A stretch of DNA of 64,000 nt from Taibaiella chishuiensis. GTDB lineage: Bacteria; Bacteroidota; Bacteroidia; Chitinophagales; Chitinophagaceae. The stretch is from positions 62,001 to 126,000 of the forward strand of contig NZ_PYGD01000007.1 in the NCBI RefSeq assembly GCF_003014535.1, read 5' to 3'. The position numbers were made by a program, and so were the translations under genes. The stretch's first letter is position 1; each line of letters opens with the position of its first letter. The notes under the pieces were generated by a model. It searched no databases. It worked only from the letters and a program-made list of their open reading frames with translations, and was not told the DNA's origin. Of the stretch, positions 1 to 9,243 are shown piece after piece.

Positions 1-165
1 GTGGGCGATTTTACCAGCAGGAAAGGCGCATCGGACCTGTACAATAAGGTATCCGGCTCTTTTAACCCCTGTATGATCGTGCCGGATATTGTCAATATCA
101 GCAACAAAAACAAACCTAAGGACAAGCCTAAAGAAACCACCGAAGAGGAAGATGATGATCAATAA
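1..165 (+). CDS. 3' end of an unidentified protein
   Basis: The first frame is open from base 1 to a TAA at 163-165, so this is the last 54 residues of a gene that begins outside the window. The tail ends in a charged run (KPKDKPKE, then TTEEEDDDQ) typical of a flexible C-terminus. I do not recognise a family. The stop overlaps the start of the amidohydrolase gene by about 11 bases, which suggests one transcript and coupled translation. Confidence 0.7.
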   Translation: MGDFTSRKGASDLYNKVSGSFNPCMIVPDIVNISNKNKPKDKPKETTEEEDDDQ

Positions 166-1345
166 AATAAAGACCCTGGCCCATGGCCTTCAACCGGAGC
201 TGCAGCGCATCCGTCATCATCTCCATGCTCATCCCGAGCTTTCTTTCGAAGAATATGAAACTGCTGCCTATGTGGCTGCTGAGCTCGACCGCATCGGCAT
301 TCCCTACCGCAAAGGCATTGCCGGCACCGGTATCGTGGCCCTGATCGAAGGCCGTAACCCGGACCGCAAATGTGTGGCCCTGCGCGCCGACATGGATGCA
401 TTGCCTATCGAAGAAGCCAATACTACCGCCTATCGTTCGCAACACAAAGGCGTGATGCATGCCTGCGGTCACGATGTACATACTACCTGCCTGCTGGGCG
501 CCGCTTCGATACTGCATGCGCTGAGGGAAGAATTTGAAGGCACGTTTAAACTTATTTTCCAACCCGGCGAAGAGAAAAGTCCCGGCGGCGCCAGCCTCAT
601 GATCGCCGAGGGCGTACTGGACAATCCCAAACCGGCAGCCATACTGGGTTTGCACGTCTACCCCAACCTGCCCGCCGGCACCGCGGGCTTCTGCCCCGGC
701 CAGTATATGGCCAGCGCCGACGAGATCTATATTACCGTAAAAGGCAAAGGCGGACATGCCGCATTGCCCCAGGAAACCATCGACCCTATCGCGATCGCCG
801 CCCTGATCATTACCGGCATGCAGCAGGTAGTGGCCCGGCGCAGTAACCCGCTATCGCCTTCGGTGCTTACCTTTGGTAAAATAGCCGGCGGCCATACCAC
901 CAATGTGATACCCGAAACCGTAGAACTCGAAGGCACCTTCCGTACATTCGACGAGGTATGGCGCAAAGAGGCCAAAACCCTGATCCGTAACATTGCGGAG
1001 CAGATCGCCTTGGCCTATGGCGCCGAAGCCATTGTAGATATTCCCGAAGGTTATCCTTCCTTATACAACAATCCAGAACTGACCGGCCAGGCCAGCAGCT
1101 TAGCGGCTGCCTACCTCGGCAACGAAAATGTACAGGCGCTGGATAAAAGAATGGGGGCGGAAGACTTCAGCTTTTATACCCACCATACCCCGGGTTGCTT
1201 TTACCGTATAGGCACCAACCACAACAATGAAACCTTTATGGCCCCGGTGCATAACTCCAGGTTCGACATCGACGAGCTGGCGCTCGAAACCGGCGCCGGG
1301 CTGATGAGCTGGCTGGGGCTTAATGTAATGAAGCAGGATAGCTAA
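155..1345 (+). CDS. M20D-family metal-dependent amidohydrolase
   Basis: Probable zinc amidohydrolase removing the acyl group from N-acyl amino acids (hippurate hydrolase / IAA-amino acid hydrolase group), acting in the cytoplasm. The M20D signatures are all visible: RADMDALPIEE, MHACGHDVHTT with the metal-binding Cys and His, FQPGEEKSPGGA with the catalytic Glu pair, GLHVYP, and near the C-terminus MGAEDFSFY. At 396 residues it has the usual family length. ATG codons at 152 and 155 follow the purine-rich AAGAGGAAG, and the family homology begins just after them; the open frame further upstream lies inside the preceding gene and is not expected to be translated. The substrate cannot be read from the sequence. 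Confidence 0.88.
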   Translation: MINKIKTLAHGLQPELQRIRHHLHAHPELSFEEYETAAYVAAELDRIGIPYRKGIAGTGIVALIEGRNPDRKCVALRADMDALPIEEANTTAYRSQHKGVMHACGHDVHTTCLLGAASILHALREEFEGTFKLIFQPGEEKSPGGASLMIAEGVLDNPKPAAILGLHVYPNLPAGTAGFCPGQYMASADEIYITVKGKGGHAALPQETIDPIAIAALIITGMQQVVARRSNPLSPSVLTFGKIAGGHTTNVIPETVELEGTFRTFDEVWRKEAKTLIRNIAEQIALAYGAEAIVDIPEGYPSLYNNPELTGQASSLAAAYLGNENVQALDKRMGAEDFSFYTHHTPGCFYRIGTNHNNETFMAPVHNSRFDIDELALETGAGLMSWLGLNVMKQDS

Positions 1346-1428
1346 CGCCGGATTGCAGTATTTAAAGTATTGTTTTATATTGCGCTGCATTTTATAACGG
1401 GCTTCACCATAACCGTTATGCGCAGTTT

Positions 1429-3333
1429 ATGAAATCCCTTTTACTCGTTAGTCTGAGCCTTATGCTATTATTGCATAAGGCTACAGCCCAGGTATGCAAC
1501 GGTGTACTGGGCGCCCCGATCCTTAACCTCACATTCGGCCAGGGCAATGCCTCGCAAAACGCTTACAGTCCTTTGTCGGCCTATGCCCCGGGTATGAGTT
1601 CCGGCACGATGTTCCAGTCAAGCGGCGTACTCGGCGCCGCCAATACCTCGGCACTGGTTAAAAATTCATCAACCTTTGGCCCCTTCCCTTATTGGGCGGC
1701 CTCGCCCGACCATACCGGCGATCCTTATGGCCTGTTTATGGGGCTCAATATGCCCGATAATGCCGGCGTGGTTGTTGTGGAGTACCTCATGAACGATCTC
1801 TGTCCCAATACAACACTCGAATATTCCATCTGGCTGCTTAACCTGATGGCGCCGACCAATCCCACGGTGGGTTCCAGCCTGTTGCAGTATCCTAATCTCA
1901 TCATGCGGATACTCGACCCGGCCAACAATATCCTGGCCCAGCAAACTACGGGCAATGTACCCATTGATGTTACCTGGCACCAATATTCAATGTTGTTTTC
2001 GAATGGCGCCAATACTTCGGTAAAGCTCCAACTGATCAACAATACGCAGGGTTCCAGTTATGGCAACGACCTGGCCCTGGACGACATTACCATCAGGCCC
2101 TGTGTGCCGGCCGCCGGTATCCAGCCCAAGCTCGATACCACGTTCTGCACCACCACAACCCGGACCTTCAATGCCACGCTTACGCCCGGCGTATACGCGG
2201 CGCCCGTCTACCAATGGCAATACAGTACTAACGGCGGCGGCACCTGGATAAATGCACCGGCAACAGGCAGCACCTTTACCTTTACATTTAATACCAGCGC
2301 CGCTCCTGCCGAATACCGCATCCGTTACCTGGTTGCACCGCAGGGGCCTGCCAACACGGGCAACTGCCACGCCATATCCGATACCACTATCGTAAGGATA
2401 GATACGATGGTACGCAACTTCCTGCCCAACGACACCGTAATCTGCAATGGTACGCCACTCGTACTGCAGGCAAATGCAACACACGCCGTAGGCTACCTGT
2501 GGAACACCGGCGCCACCACCCCTGCCATTACCATAAACGCCCCCGGCGTATACTGGGCAGAGGCCACTACGGCTATGGGCTGTACGGCTACCGACACGGT
2601 TCATATCAGGGCAAACGCAATAAGCAGTGCCGCGCTGGGAGCCGATACCACCCTTTGCGAAGGCCAGGCCCTGGAACTCGCCCCCACGGGCGTACCGGGC
2701 ACGACGCATTACCAGTGGAGCACCGGCAGTACGGCCTCCTCTATCGTGGTGCAACAAACCGGCACCTACTGGTTACGTTTGTATGAAGACGACTGCCAGT
2801 CTACCGACAGCATTACCGTTACCTTCGCTGCTATACCCCGGGCAGACCTGGGACCGGACCTTAAAGTGTGCGAGGCCGGCTCCGTTACGTTAAAAAACAG
2901 TACCGCCTATCCCGGCGCTGCTTACCGGTGGAGTACCGGTAGTACCGATCTGGAGCTGACGGTACCGGAAGGCACCTACTGGCTCAGCATAACCAACTAT
3001 CCCGATTGCAGGGCAAGTGATACCATCACCGTTACCAGCCACAGCTGCAACTGCACCCTGTACCTGCCCAATGCTTTTTCGCCCAACGGCGACGGCCTGA
3101 ACGATGAATTTTACCCGCTCAATGAGCCCTGTGCCTATAATGCCTACAGTATGCAGGTCTATAACCGCTGGGGACAGCGCGTGTTTTATACCAATACGCC
3201 CGGAGGAAGATGGGATGGCATGTTCCATATGCAGCCCTCCGAAACCGGCACTTATTTCTATTATATTAAACTGACCGAAACGGCCAGCGGAGCGGTAAAG
3301 AGTTATAAGGGAGATGTGATCCTGGTAAGATAA
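1429..3333 (+). CDS. secreted T9SS type B cargo protein with gliding-associated C-terminal domain
   Basis: This 634-residue protein has a signal peptide (MKSLLLVSLSLMLLLHKATAQ, cut after AQ). Several Ig-like or PKD-like repeats follow, each with a pattern such as WSTGSTxxSI...GTYWL (three to four copies between about residues 330 and 540). The last 90 residues are a CHU_C / gliding-motility-associated domain: LPNAFSPNGDGLNDEF, YNRWGQRVF, GRWDG, then KGDVILVR. That domain is the type B sorting signal for the type IX secretion system. The protein is probably an extracellular or surface adhesin-like protein. It stands alone, with a convergent barrel gene downstream. Confidence 0.9.
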   Translation: MKSLLLVSLSLMLLLHKATAQVCNGVLGAPILNLTFGQGNASQNAYSPLSAYAPGMSSGTMFQSSGVLGAANTSALVKNSSTFGPFPYWAASPDHTGDPYGLFMGLNMPDNAGVVVVEYLMNDLCPNTTLEYSIWLLNLMAPTNPTVGSSLLQYPNLIMRILDPANNILAQQTTGNVPIDVTWHQYSMLFSNGANTSVKLQLINNTQGSSYGNDLALDDITIRPCVPAAGIQPKLDTTFCTTTTRTFNATLTPGVYAAPVYQWQYSTNGGGTWINAPATGSTFTFTFNTSAAPAEYRIRYLVAPQGPANTGNCHAISDTTIVRIDTMVRNFLPNDTVICNGTPLVLQANATHAVGYLWNTGATTPAITINAPGVYWAEATTAMGCTATDTVHIRANAISSAALGADTTLCEGQALELAPTGVPGTTHYQWSTGSTASSIVVQQTGTYWLRLYEDDCQSTDSITVTFAAIPRADLGPDLKVCEAGSVTLKNSTAYPGAAYRWSTGSTDLELTVPEGTYWLSITNYPDCRASDTITVTSHSCNCTLYLPNAFSPNGDGLNDEFYPLNEPCAYNAYSMQVYNRWGQRVFYTNTPGGRWDGMFHMQPSETGTYFYYIKLTETASGAVKSYKGDVILVR

Positions 3334-3376
3334 AAGAAAAAACATACCAGGTAGTATGCACTGGTAAATCGGCAGA

Positions 3377-4069
3377 TCAGAACAAATAAGCCAACCGGAA
3401 AACGAACATATTATTGAGCTGGTTGCCGATACCCAGGCCTTGCGGCACATCCCAGGCTTTGCGCACCGGCGTTACCGAATACTGGTACCGGACCTGCAGC
3501 ATCAGGCCTTTGTACAGTTTCATACTGCCGCTGGCGACCAGGTCGATCTCGTACTTTTGAAAAGGGAAACGGTCCGGGTCGATATAAACCGGGTAAATGG
3601 TTTCGTAGGTTTCCTTGGCGCTGATGAGTGCATTGTAGGAAGCCCCTGCGCCGAACTGCCATTTGGGAGACACGATGTAATGCAGCAGCAACGGCACTTC
3701 CAGGTAATTGAGCCGCATGGTATACTTCTCGTAATACGTACCGGCATAAGGAGAGTTGGCCGTATTAACGCCCTTCGCGCCCTTTTGCGAAAAAAGCAGG
3801 TCGATGCTGAAGGCGAGTGGTGCTGCGAAATGCCAGTAAACAGTTGCACCGGCATTGAGCCCGGGTTGATGATAACCGCTGAAATTATCGCGTTGCACTG
3901 TACTTACATTGAGCCCGGCAACAAGACCGGCATAAAAGGGCTTGCTGCCGTCAAAATATCCCCGTTCACCGGATTCCGACGATTGTGCCCGTAGCGGCAC
4001 GGCAGGGCAACACAGGATAAGGCTTGCTATACCCAAAAGCATGAGGTAATATTTCTGGATCGGGCGCAT
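3377..4069 (-). CDS. outer-membrane beta-barrel protein (PorT / OMP_b-brl_2 like)
   Basis: The 230-residue product has an N-terminal signal peptide ending near LRAQS. Its alternating aromatic strands end in FVFRLAYLF, a C-terminal phenylalanine typical of a BAM-dependent barrel. Phrases such as FYAGLVAGLNVSTV, LAFSIDLLFSQKG and LNYLEVPLLLHYIVSPKWQFGAGASYN are characteristic of the Bacteroidota porin-family small barrels with a PorT-like fold. No specific function can be assigned. It is convergent with the T9SS cargo gene and divergent from the glycosyltransferase. Confidence 0.82.
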   Translation of the reverse strand: MRPIQKYYLMLLGIASLILCCPAVPLRAQSSESGERGYFDGSKPFYAGLVAGLNVSTVQRDNFSGYHQPGLNAGATVYWHFAAPLAFSIDLLFSQKGAKGVNTANSPYAGTYYEKYTMRLNYLEVPLLLHYIVSPKWQFGAGASYNALISAKETYETIYPVYIDPDRFPFQKYEIDLVASGSMKLYKGLMLQVRYQYSVTPVRKAWDVPQGLGIGNQLNNMFVFRLAYLF

Positions 4070-4169
4070 AGATTCCGGTTCTTTTCTGAAAGCAAATTAG
4101 GCAATAAAATTCATGTTCAGCCTTTTAATAGCTGGGTAAATTGTCGATATTCGCGCTTTAATCGAGACT

Positions 4170-5090
4170 ATGGCGCCTACACTCAGCATCCTGATCATCA
4201 CTTATAACCGCCCGGAAGATACGCTGGCATTGCTTCAGAACCTGGCAACACAGGAAGCGCTGCAACAGCACGTGCTGGAGATCCTGCTGCTTAATAATGC
4301 CTCCACTGTACCTTACGATATCGTTACCGCTTTTATACAAAAACGCAGCGACCTGCCCATAAATTATATCGATCATGATGAAAACCTGGGTGTAGCCAGG
4401 GGCCGCAATTTCCTGGTACAAAAAGCAAAGGCGCCCTACCTGCTCGTGCTGGACGATGATGTAGAATTTGCCAGCAACGACGCCATCGTTAAGGCGGCCG
4501 CCATTTTCGACAAACCGCACTTTAAAGAACATAATACCGCTATCGTTACGCTTAATATCTTTTACTTCGATACCAGAGCACGACAACGTACCGCATTCCC
4601 GCATAAACAAATGGAAGCGCTGCAGGACAAGCCCTGGTTCCTGACCTATTACTTTACGGGGGCGGCCCATATGATGCACCGGGCCCTGTTCGACAAGACC
4701 GGGCTGTACCCCGAAGATTTCTTTTATGGCATGGAGGAATACGACCTGAGCTATCGCGCTATAGACGCGGGATACACATTGGCGTACGATAATTCGGTAG
4801 TGGTATTACATAAAGAATCGGCTACGGGCAGGGTAACCAACAAACAGAAGCTGGCTATGATGTGGCTGAACAAATCCAAGGTAGCCTGGCGTTATCTTCC
4901 TAAAAAATACTTTTACAGCACCGTTGCCATGTGGGCACTGCAATACCTTAAAAAAACGGGCTTCGACCTGGGCGGCTTTTTCGGCACGCTGAAAAAGATA
5001 AGCGGCGTGCCCGCAAACAACAAGAGATCCGCCATCTCTGGCGGATCCCTGGATTACCTGCGTAAGGTGAAAGCGAGGCTTTGGTTTTAA
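4170..5090 (+). CDS. family 2 glycosyltransferase
   Basis: A 306-residue GT-A fold transferase. The N-terminus reads LSILIITYNRPEDTLALLQNL, the nucleotide-binding start of GT2 enzymes. The DxD-type metal site is in LVLDDDVEFA, and an acceptor-side motif is FYGMEEYDLSYR (the ED-like catalytic region). It probably adds a sugar to a cell-surface polysaccharide or lipid carrier. The ATG at 4170 is supported by homology starting at once. Two methyltransferase genes lie convergently downstream, so this may be a small glycan-decoration group. Donor and acceptor are unknown. Confidence 0.87.
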   Translation: MAPTLSILIITYNRPEDTLALLQNLATQEALQQHVLEILLLNNASTVPYDIVTAFIQKRSDLPINYIDHDENLGVARGRNFLVQKAKAPYLLVLDDDVEFASNDAIVKAAAIFDKPHFKEHNTAIVTLNIFYFDTRARQRTAFPHKQMEALQDKPWFLTYYFTGAAHMMHRALFDKTGLYPEDFFYGMEEYDLSYRAIDAGYTLAYDNSVVVLHKESATGRVTNKQKLAMMWLNKSKVAWRYLPKKYFYSTVAMWALQYLKKTGFDLGGFFGTLKKISGVPANNKRSAISGGSLDYLRKVKARLWF

Positions 5091-5100
5091 GTCGGGCTTT

Positions 5101-5853
5101 TTATCTTTCCTTAAAAAATTTCTTGATACGGTACAGCCTGTAGTGGATAAACTCACCCAGCTTACGTCTTTCATACAGCCTGAAATACTGTGTGGGGTGT
5201 ATACGCAGCAGGCAGGCCGGGTTTGTGTTTTCCTGGGCCTTGCGCAGTGGTTCGGGTAAGGAAGCAAGCCTGTCGCGCTTTACAAACAACAAGGTATTCT
5301 GCTTGTACCAGTACATCACTTCATCTTTGTTCCATACACGTTCCCGTACATAGTCGATGGGTACGTAGTCGAACTTCGCAAAGATCTCCGCCCAGTATTC
5401 CGGCATCTGTTCGTTGAGGTGGTACGTACCTTCCTGCCCGATCATAGCCGCTGAAAAAAGAATGATATCCGAAAGGGAAGTAAGCGACTTCACAAATGTT
5501 TCGGCACTGCCGGCAGGCAAATGCTCCGCCACTTCCATGGACATGGCCAGGTCGTATTTGCGCGGCATGATCAAAGGCTCCTTAAGGTCATGCTGCTGTA
5601 CGTATTCGATCGGTATATGCAACATTTTATCGTTTACATACATGCCTTCCACGCCTTTGATATCGGCTACCTGCAGCTCATCCTTCCATACTTTAAGCCA
5701 GAGACCGATGCCGCAACCCACGTCTATCACGGATTTAGGCTGCAACAGGTCGTTTATGAGCGGCAATATAGCTTTGGCGGAGTTATACGAACCCTGCTCA
5801 TGCCCTTTATAAAACGAGGAGGTGTAATGTTTGGTTTCTACACTATTGTCCAT
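5101..5853 (-). CDS. class I SAM-dependent methyltransferase
   Basis: The 250-residue protein contains the SAM motif SVIDVGCGIGLWLKVW (motif I, near residue 45) and AMSMEVAEHLPAG (post-motif II), as in methyltransferases of polysaccharide clusters. I start it at the ATG at 5853, which has AAGGTA about seven bases before it. Starting further upstream would overlap the previous gene in the same direction. The gap to that gene is 16 bases, so the two form an operon. The target is unknown; a glycan or lipid is likely from the context. Confidence 0.82.
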   Translation of the reverse strand: MDNSVETKHYTSSFYKGHEQGSYNSAKAILPLINDLLQPKSVIDVGCGIGLWLKVWKDELQVADIKGVEGMYVNDKMLHIPIEYVQQHDLKEPLIMPRKYDLAMSMEVAEHLPAGSAETFVKSLTSLSDIILFSAAMIGQEGTYHLNEQMPEYWAEIFAKFDYVPIDYVRERVWNKDEVMYWYKQNTLLFVKRDRLASLPEPLRKAQENTNPACLLRIHPTQYFRLYERRKLGEFIHYRLYRIKKFFKER

Positions 5854-5869
5854 TATAAATACCTTATTA

Positions 5870-6667
5870 TTATTTATTCTTTTTTGCAATGATCAGCAGG
5901 TCGTCGCATAAACCGAAACGCACATAATCTTCGGCAGAGAACTGCTTGCCATACCGTACGAGGTCTACCGAAAAGCCGGCTTCTTCAAAACGGTCTTTTA
6001 CATCGGTGCTGTACCAGCGTACGTGATCCCACTGACCAAAGTGTTTTTCCCGCTCTGCAGGCGCCGTGATGCTGAAATCTTCATAAGTCTCCTTGATGTT
6101 TTCGTCGATCGGAACGGTGATGATAGCCGTAGCACCGGGTTTCAATACCCGGTATATTTCGCTTATGGCTTTCCTGTCGTCGGGTATATGCTCCAGCACC
6201 TGGTTGCATAACAGGTAGTCGATGGTTCCGTCCTTGATTTTGAGATCGAGCAGGTCCATATAGGCTACCCCGCTTTGTTTGCCATAACCATCCACCATTT
6301 TATCACCCGGCATATAGTCCAGGTTCTTCAGGTCTTTCAGTTTTTGAAAATAGCAATGCTCCGGGGCGATATGCAGCAGGCTGCATTTGTCTTTGAAAAT
6401 ACCGGTCTCCCGTTTCAGGTAAAGCCATATCAGGCGATGCCTGCTCCTGGCGCCGTTCTCGGGTGATATCTGCGACGGCCATATATCATGCCGTTCGGGT
6501 ATAAAGCATTTATATTCTTTTTCCGCTATCGGACAGTAAACAGGCGCCTTTGCGGGGTGCAACATCGCTTCGGTCAGGTACCTCCGCCTCCAGTTCAACT
6601 TACGCAACTGTATCCTTAACGGGAATGGCAAAACACGTTTAAAAAAAATAACCAGGCTAGTCTTCAT
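5870..6667 (-). CDS. class I SAM-dependent methyltransferase (type 11)
   Basis: The 265-residue protein begins MKTSLVIFFKRVLPFP. It has a Cys-containing segment (VYCPIAEKEYKCFIP) typical of methyltransferases with a small N-terminal metal-binding stretch. The SAM core includes YLLCNQVLEHIPDDRKAISEIYRVLKPGATAIITVP, the classic type 11 motif. It is first in a two-gene leftward operon with the methyltransferase at 5101-5853. No substrate evidence is visible. Confidence 0.82.
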   Translation of the reverse strand: MKTSLVIFFKRVLPFPLRIQLRKLNWRRRYLTEAMLHPAKAPVYCPIAEKEYKCFIPERHDIWPSQISPENGARSRHRLIWLYLKRETGIFKDKCSLLHIAPEHCYFQKLKDLKNLDYMPGDKMVDGYGKQSGVAYMDLLDLKIKDGTIDYLLCNQVLEHIPDDRKAISEIYRVLKPGATAIITVPIDENIKETYEDFSITAPAEREKHFGQWDHVRWYSTDVKDRFEEAGFSVDLVRYGKQFSAEDYVRFGLCDDLLIIAKKNK

Positions 6668-6838
6668 CTCTATAATACAGCAACAGATGCGGTTTTACAA
6701 TCGCACCTGCTATTAACAGTAGTTGTTGTTCCCGCAAATGTATTTTTTTTAGTTTACATTTCCTTGTCACCGGTCAATTTCCCGGTCATTTTTTATGGAA
6801 ATAGTTGGGAGGCAGTGTTGTATGCCTGTAAATAACAG

Positions 6839-6867
6839 GATCCCCTGCATCATTCATGCAGGGGATC
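6839..6867 (-). terminator. hairpin downstream of the IgGFc-like T9SS gene
   Basis: A perfect 12-bp inverted repeat (GATCCCCTGCAT / ATGCAGGGGATC) with a 5-base loop. It lies 25 bases past the stop of the gene at 6892-9048. No strong T run follows, so it may also act to stabilise the mRNA end. The 224-base gap 6668-6891 holds nothing else convincing. Confidence 0.6.
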
Positions 6868-6891
6868 GAAGTTAAAGAACACCGGGAACGA

Positions 6892-9048
6892 TTACAATTT
6901 CACAAACTTCCGGCTCACTTTACGGCCGTCCGTATGGATTTCGCAGAGGTACATACCCGGTTGCAGGTTTTTGATATGGACCGGTATAATACCATCTTTA
7001 ACCTGCAGGTTATCCAGTTTCTGTACGGTTTTACCTTCCACGTTAAATAAGACGATGCTGTAACGCGCATCGGCGTTATGCTCTTTCACAGGGATATTAA
7101 TAAGCGTATTGGCAGGATTGGGATAGAGCTCACCGATATTTTCTGTAGCATCGGTTTCCTGGACACCAAGTCCCTGGTCACTGGCCGGCTTCGGAATAAC
7201 ATCGCGCGAAACGCATAACGGGAAGGCTTTGCTGCAGACCTGGCCGGAAGGGGTGGTAAAGACAACGGAAACATTATAGCTGCCGGCTCCGGGGAAGGTA
7301 TGGGCAATATTGCCATTGCCGGTTACATAGTTACCGCTGCCGTCGCCGAAGTTCCACACAAAGGTTCCGATAGACGGGCTAGTGTTGGCATAAAAATTAT
7401 AGGTGTAGGGATTATTCAGGTTTACGCAGTAGCCCACTTCGATAAGACACTCTTTCGGGCACTTAATTACCGAAACGTTTACGGAGCCGGAAGCCGTGCA
7501 TCCCGCGTTGCTGGCGGTAACGGTATAGGTTCCGGCATTCAGGTAGCCTGCACTGCTTATAGAAGGATTCTGCAGGGTGCTGCCAAAACCACCCGGACCG
7601 ATCCAGGTATAGGTACTACCCGGCTGGCTGGTAGCCTGCAACTGGATATTACTGCCCACACATACGGGGTTGGGCAATGCCGTTGCATTTACCGAAATGC
7701 CGCCATAGTTGCTGAAATAGCCGTAAGTGGTACCGGTATTATTGCCGCCATCAAGGGCGCCCATATGGAACTTTGAAACGGAATTAGCCACCTTTACCAC
7801 GCTGTTCTGCGGGTATTGGGCCAATGGCAGGTTAATGCTCGCCGCCATCCATTGATTGCCCGTTCCGGGCACGAATGAAAAACCAGCCCCGGAGATGGCT
7901 GTCCCGTTTATGGTAAAGCTATTTTGACCACCGGCGGGTACAGCCAGATTGATATACAATTGCAGATTGGTAGAACGTACATAGGATACCGTATCGCTGC
8001 CACTGCAATCGATAGTGGGTAATATGGTGCCACCCAGCTCGCAACCGATGCCGCTCAGCTGCCATACATATACCGGCGCCGAAGCTTCGATATAAGTAGA
8101 TACGGCGTTGGCTACATCAACGGTGAGCGTTTGCCCCGCATTGATGCTTCCGGCTGCAGTACCGTCTTTATTAACGGTCGTTCCGTTTTGCGTAGCAAGA
8201 ATAAACAGTTTGGAATTGGGACTGTTGAGGTAACCCTGGGTGGCGATATAACGGGTACCGATACGTTCGATGGGCACGATCTGGTCGCCGGCCATATCCG
8301 AGCAGGCGCCATATGGCGCACCGGACAACAGGTCGTCTTTTACCGTAATGGCCACCGGCTTATTGGAAGTCACTCTCGACCCGTCGAGATGCTGTGCTGC
8401 AGCCTGGCTGGTGGCTTGTGCAGAATATACCTGCCCGCGCTGAAGGGTAAGCGGAAAGGAAACACCCGCAGCATGCCCGGTTATATTGTGCGAAGGTCTG
8501 ATCTGTAATTCTGTATTATCTTCCGTGGCTATAATATCAAAGGAGTTATAGGGCAGCGGCGAGTAAATGCTGTTATTATTCATCAGGTTTTGCCCGGGTA
8601 TCCAGAATTCGGTGCCCAGCGCATTTTTGCCTTTCAGTACATAGGCTTCGGGGTTATTCTGGTATCCCGCATTCTGGCCGCTTACTACCTCGTAATAAGC
8701 CGATATAGGGCTGGTTGCCTGTATCCGTAGTCCATAGTTGAGCACGGCATTGGCCGGTTTGGTCTCCAGTAAATCGATCGAAGCAGTAAGGTCGATACTC
8801 TGCGTTGTATTTGCAGGTAGTGTTACGGTTTGTAAAAGCACATTGGTAGCCGCCTGGTATACATTTACCGTTGCCGCTGTGCTGTAGGCGGTCATACGGA
8901 GTGCAATGGGCCGGTCGGCATTATAAGGAGTGGCGATAGATACATCCGGTACGGCGAACCAGAATTCGGTGTCCTTTTGGGCTTTTACGGAGCCGGCGCA
9001 TAAGAGTATGCCTGCCAGCAACCCGGCAATTTTTTTTCTGTGTGACAT
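6892..9048 (-). CDS. secreted T9SS type A protein with IgGFc-binding-like N-terminal region and PKD domain
   Basis: This 718-residue protein has a signal peptide (to about residue 23, GSVKAQ). It continues with KDTEFWFAVPDVS and a long beta-rich region resembling the IgGFc-binding N-terminal domain found in Bacteroidota surface proteins. An Ig-like segment (PVCVGSNIQLQATSQPGSTYTW) follows, then a PKD domain (FVWNFGDGSGNYV...HTFPGAGSYNVSV). The last 75 residues are a type A sorting domain: ELYPNPANTLINI, GMYLCEIHTDGRKVSRKFVKL. It should be exported through T9SS and anchored or released. True IgG binding is not implied for a free-living organism. Confidence 0.88.
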   Translation of the reverse strand: MSHRKKIAGLLAGILLCAGSVKAQKDTEFWFAVPDVSIATPYNADRPIALRMTAYSTAATVNVYQAATNVLLQTVTLPANTTQSIDLTASIDLLETKPANAVLNYGLRIQATSPISAYYEVVSGQNAGYQNNPEAYVLKGKNALGTEFWIPGQNLMNNNSIYSPLPYNSFDIIATEDNTELQIRPSHNITGHAAGVSFPLTLQRGQVYSAQATSQAAAQHLDGSRVTSNKPVAITVKDDLLSGAPYGACSDMAGDQIVPIERIGTRYIATQGYLNSPNSKLFILATQNGTTVNKDGTAAGSINAGQTLTVDVANAVSTYIEASAPVYVWQLSGIGCELGGTILPTIDCSGSDTVSYVRSTNLQLYINLAVPAGGQNSFTINGTAISGAGFSFVPGTGNQWMAASINLPLAQYPQNSVVKVANSVSKFHMGALDGGNNTGTTYGYFSNYGGISVNATALPNPVCVGSNIQLQATSQPGSTYTWIGPGGFGSTLQNPSISSAGYLNAGTYTVTASNAGCTASGSVNVSVIKCPKECLIEVGYCVNLNNPYTYNFYANTSPSIGTFVWNFGDGSGNYVTGNGNIAHTFPGAGSYNVSVVFTTPSGQVCSKAFPLCVSRDVIPKPASDQGLGVQETDATENIGELYPNPANTLINIPVKEHNADARYSIVLFNVEGKTVQKLDNLQVKDGIIPVHIKNLQPGMYLCEIHTDGRKVSRKFVKL

Positions 9049-9190
9049 GTGTTTGTGTTTTTAAATGGTTTGGAATGATCCTATAACATTAAGACGCATC
9101 TTCCATATTAAAAAAAACAACCTTACGAACGGTATAAATATCTTTATAAACGACATTTATAAGCAGGTAAAAACAGGACACCCCTACACG

Positions 9191-9221
9191 ACAACAGGCC
9201 GGAATGGTTCCGGCCTGTTGT
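9191..9221 (-). terminator. terminator after kdsA
   Basis: A perfect 14-bp stem (ACAACAGGCCGGAA / TTCCGGCCTGTTGT) with a 3-base loop, 23 bases beyond the kdsA stop. It ends the rfbF-rfbG-miaE-kdsA transcript. Confidence 0.75.
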
Positions 9222-9243
9222 TGATGTTTATCTTAGTTTTTTA

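Noticed and set aside
6892-9048. true antibody (IgG Fc) binding protein
   Set aside because: The domain name reflects family similarity only; the sequence alone does not support a host-binding role.
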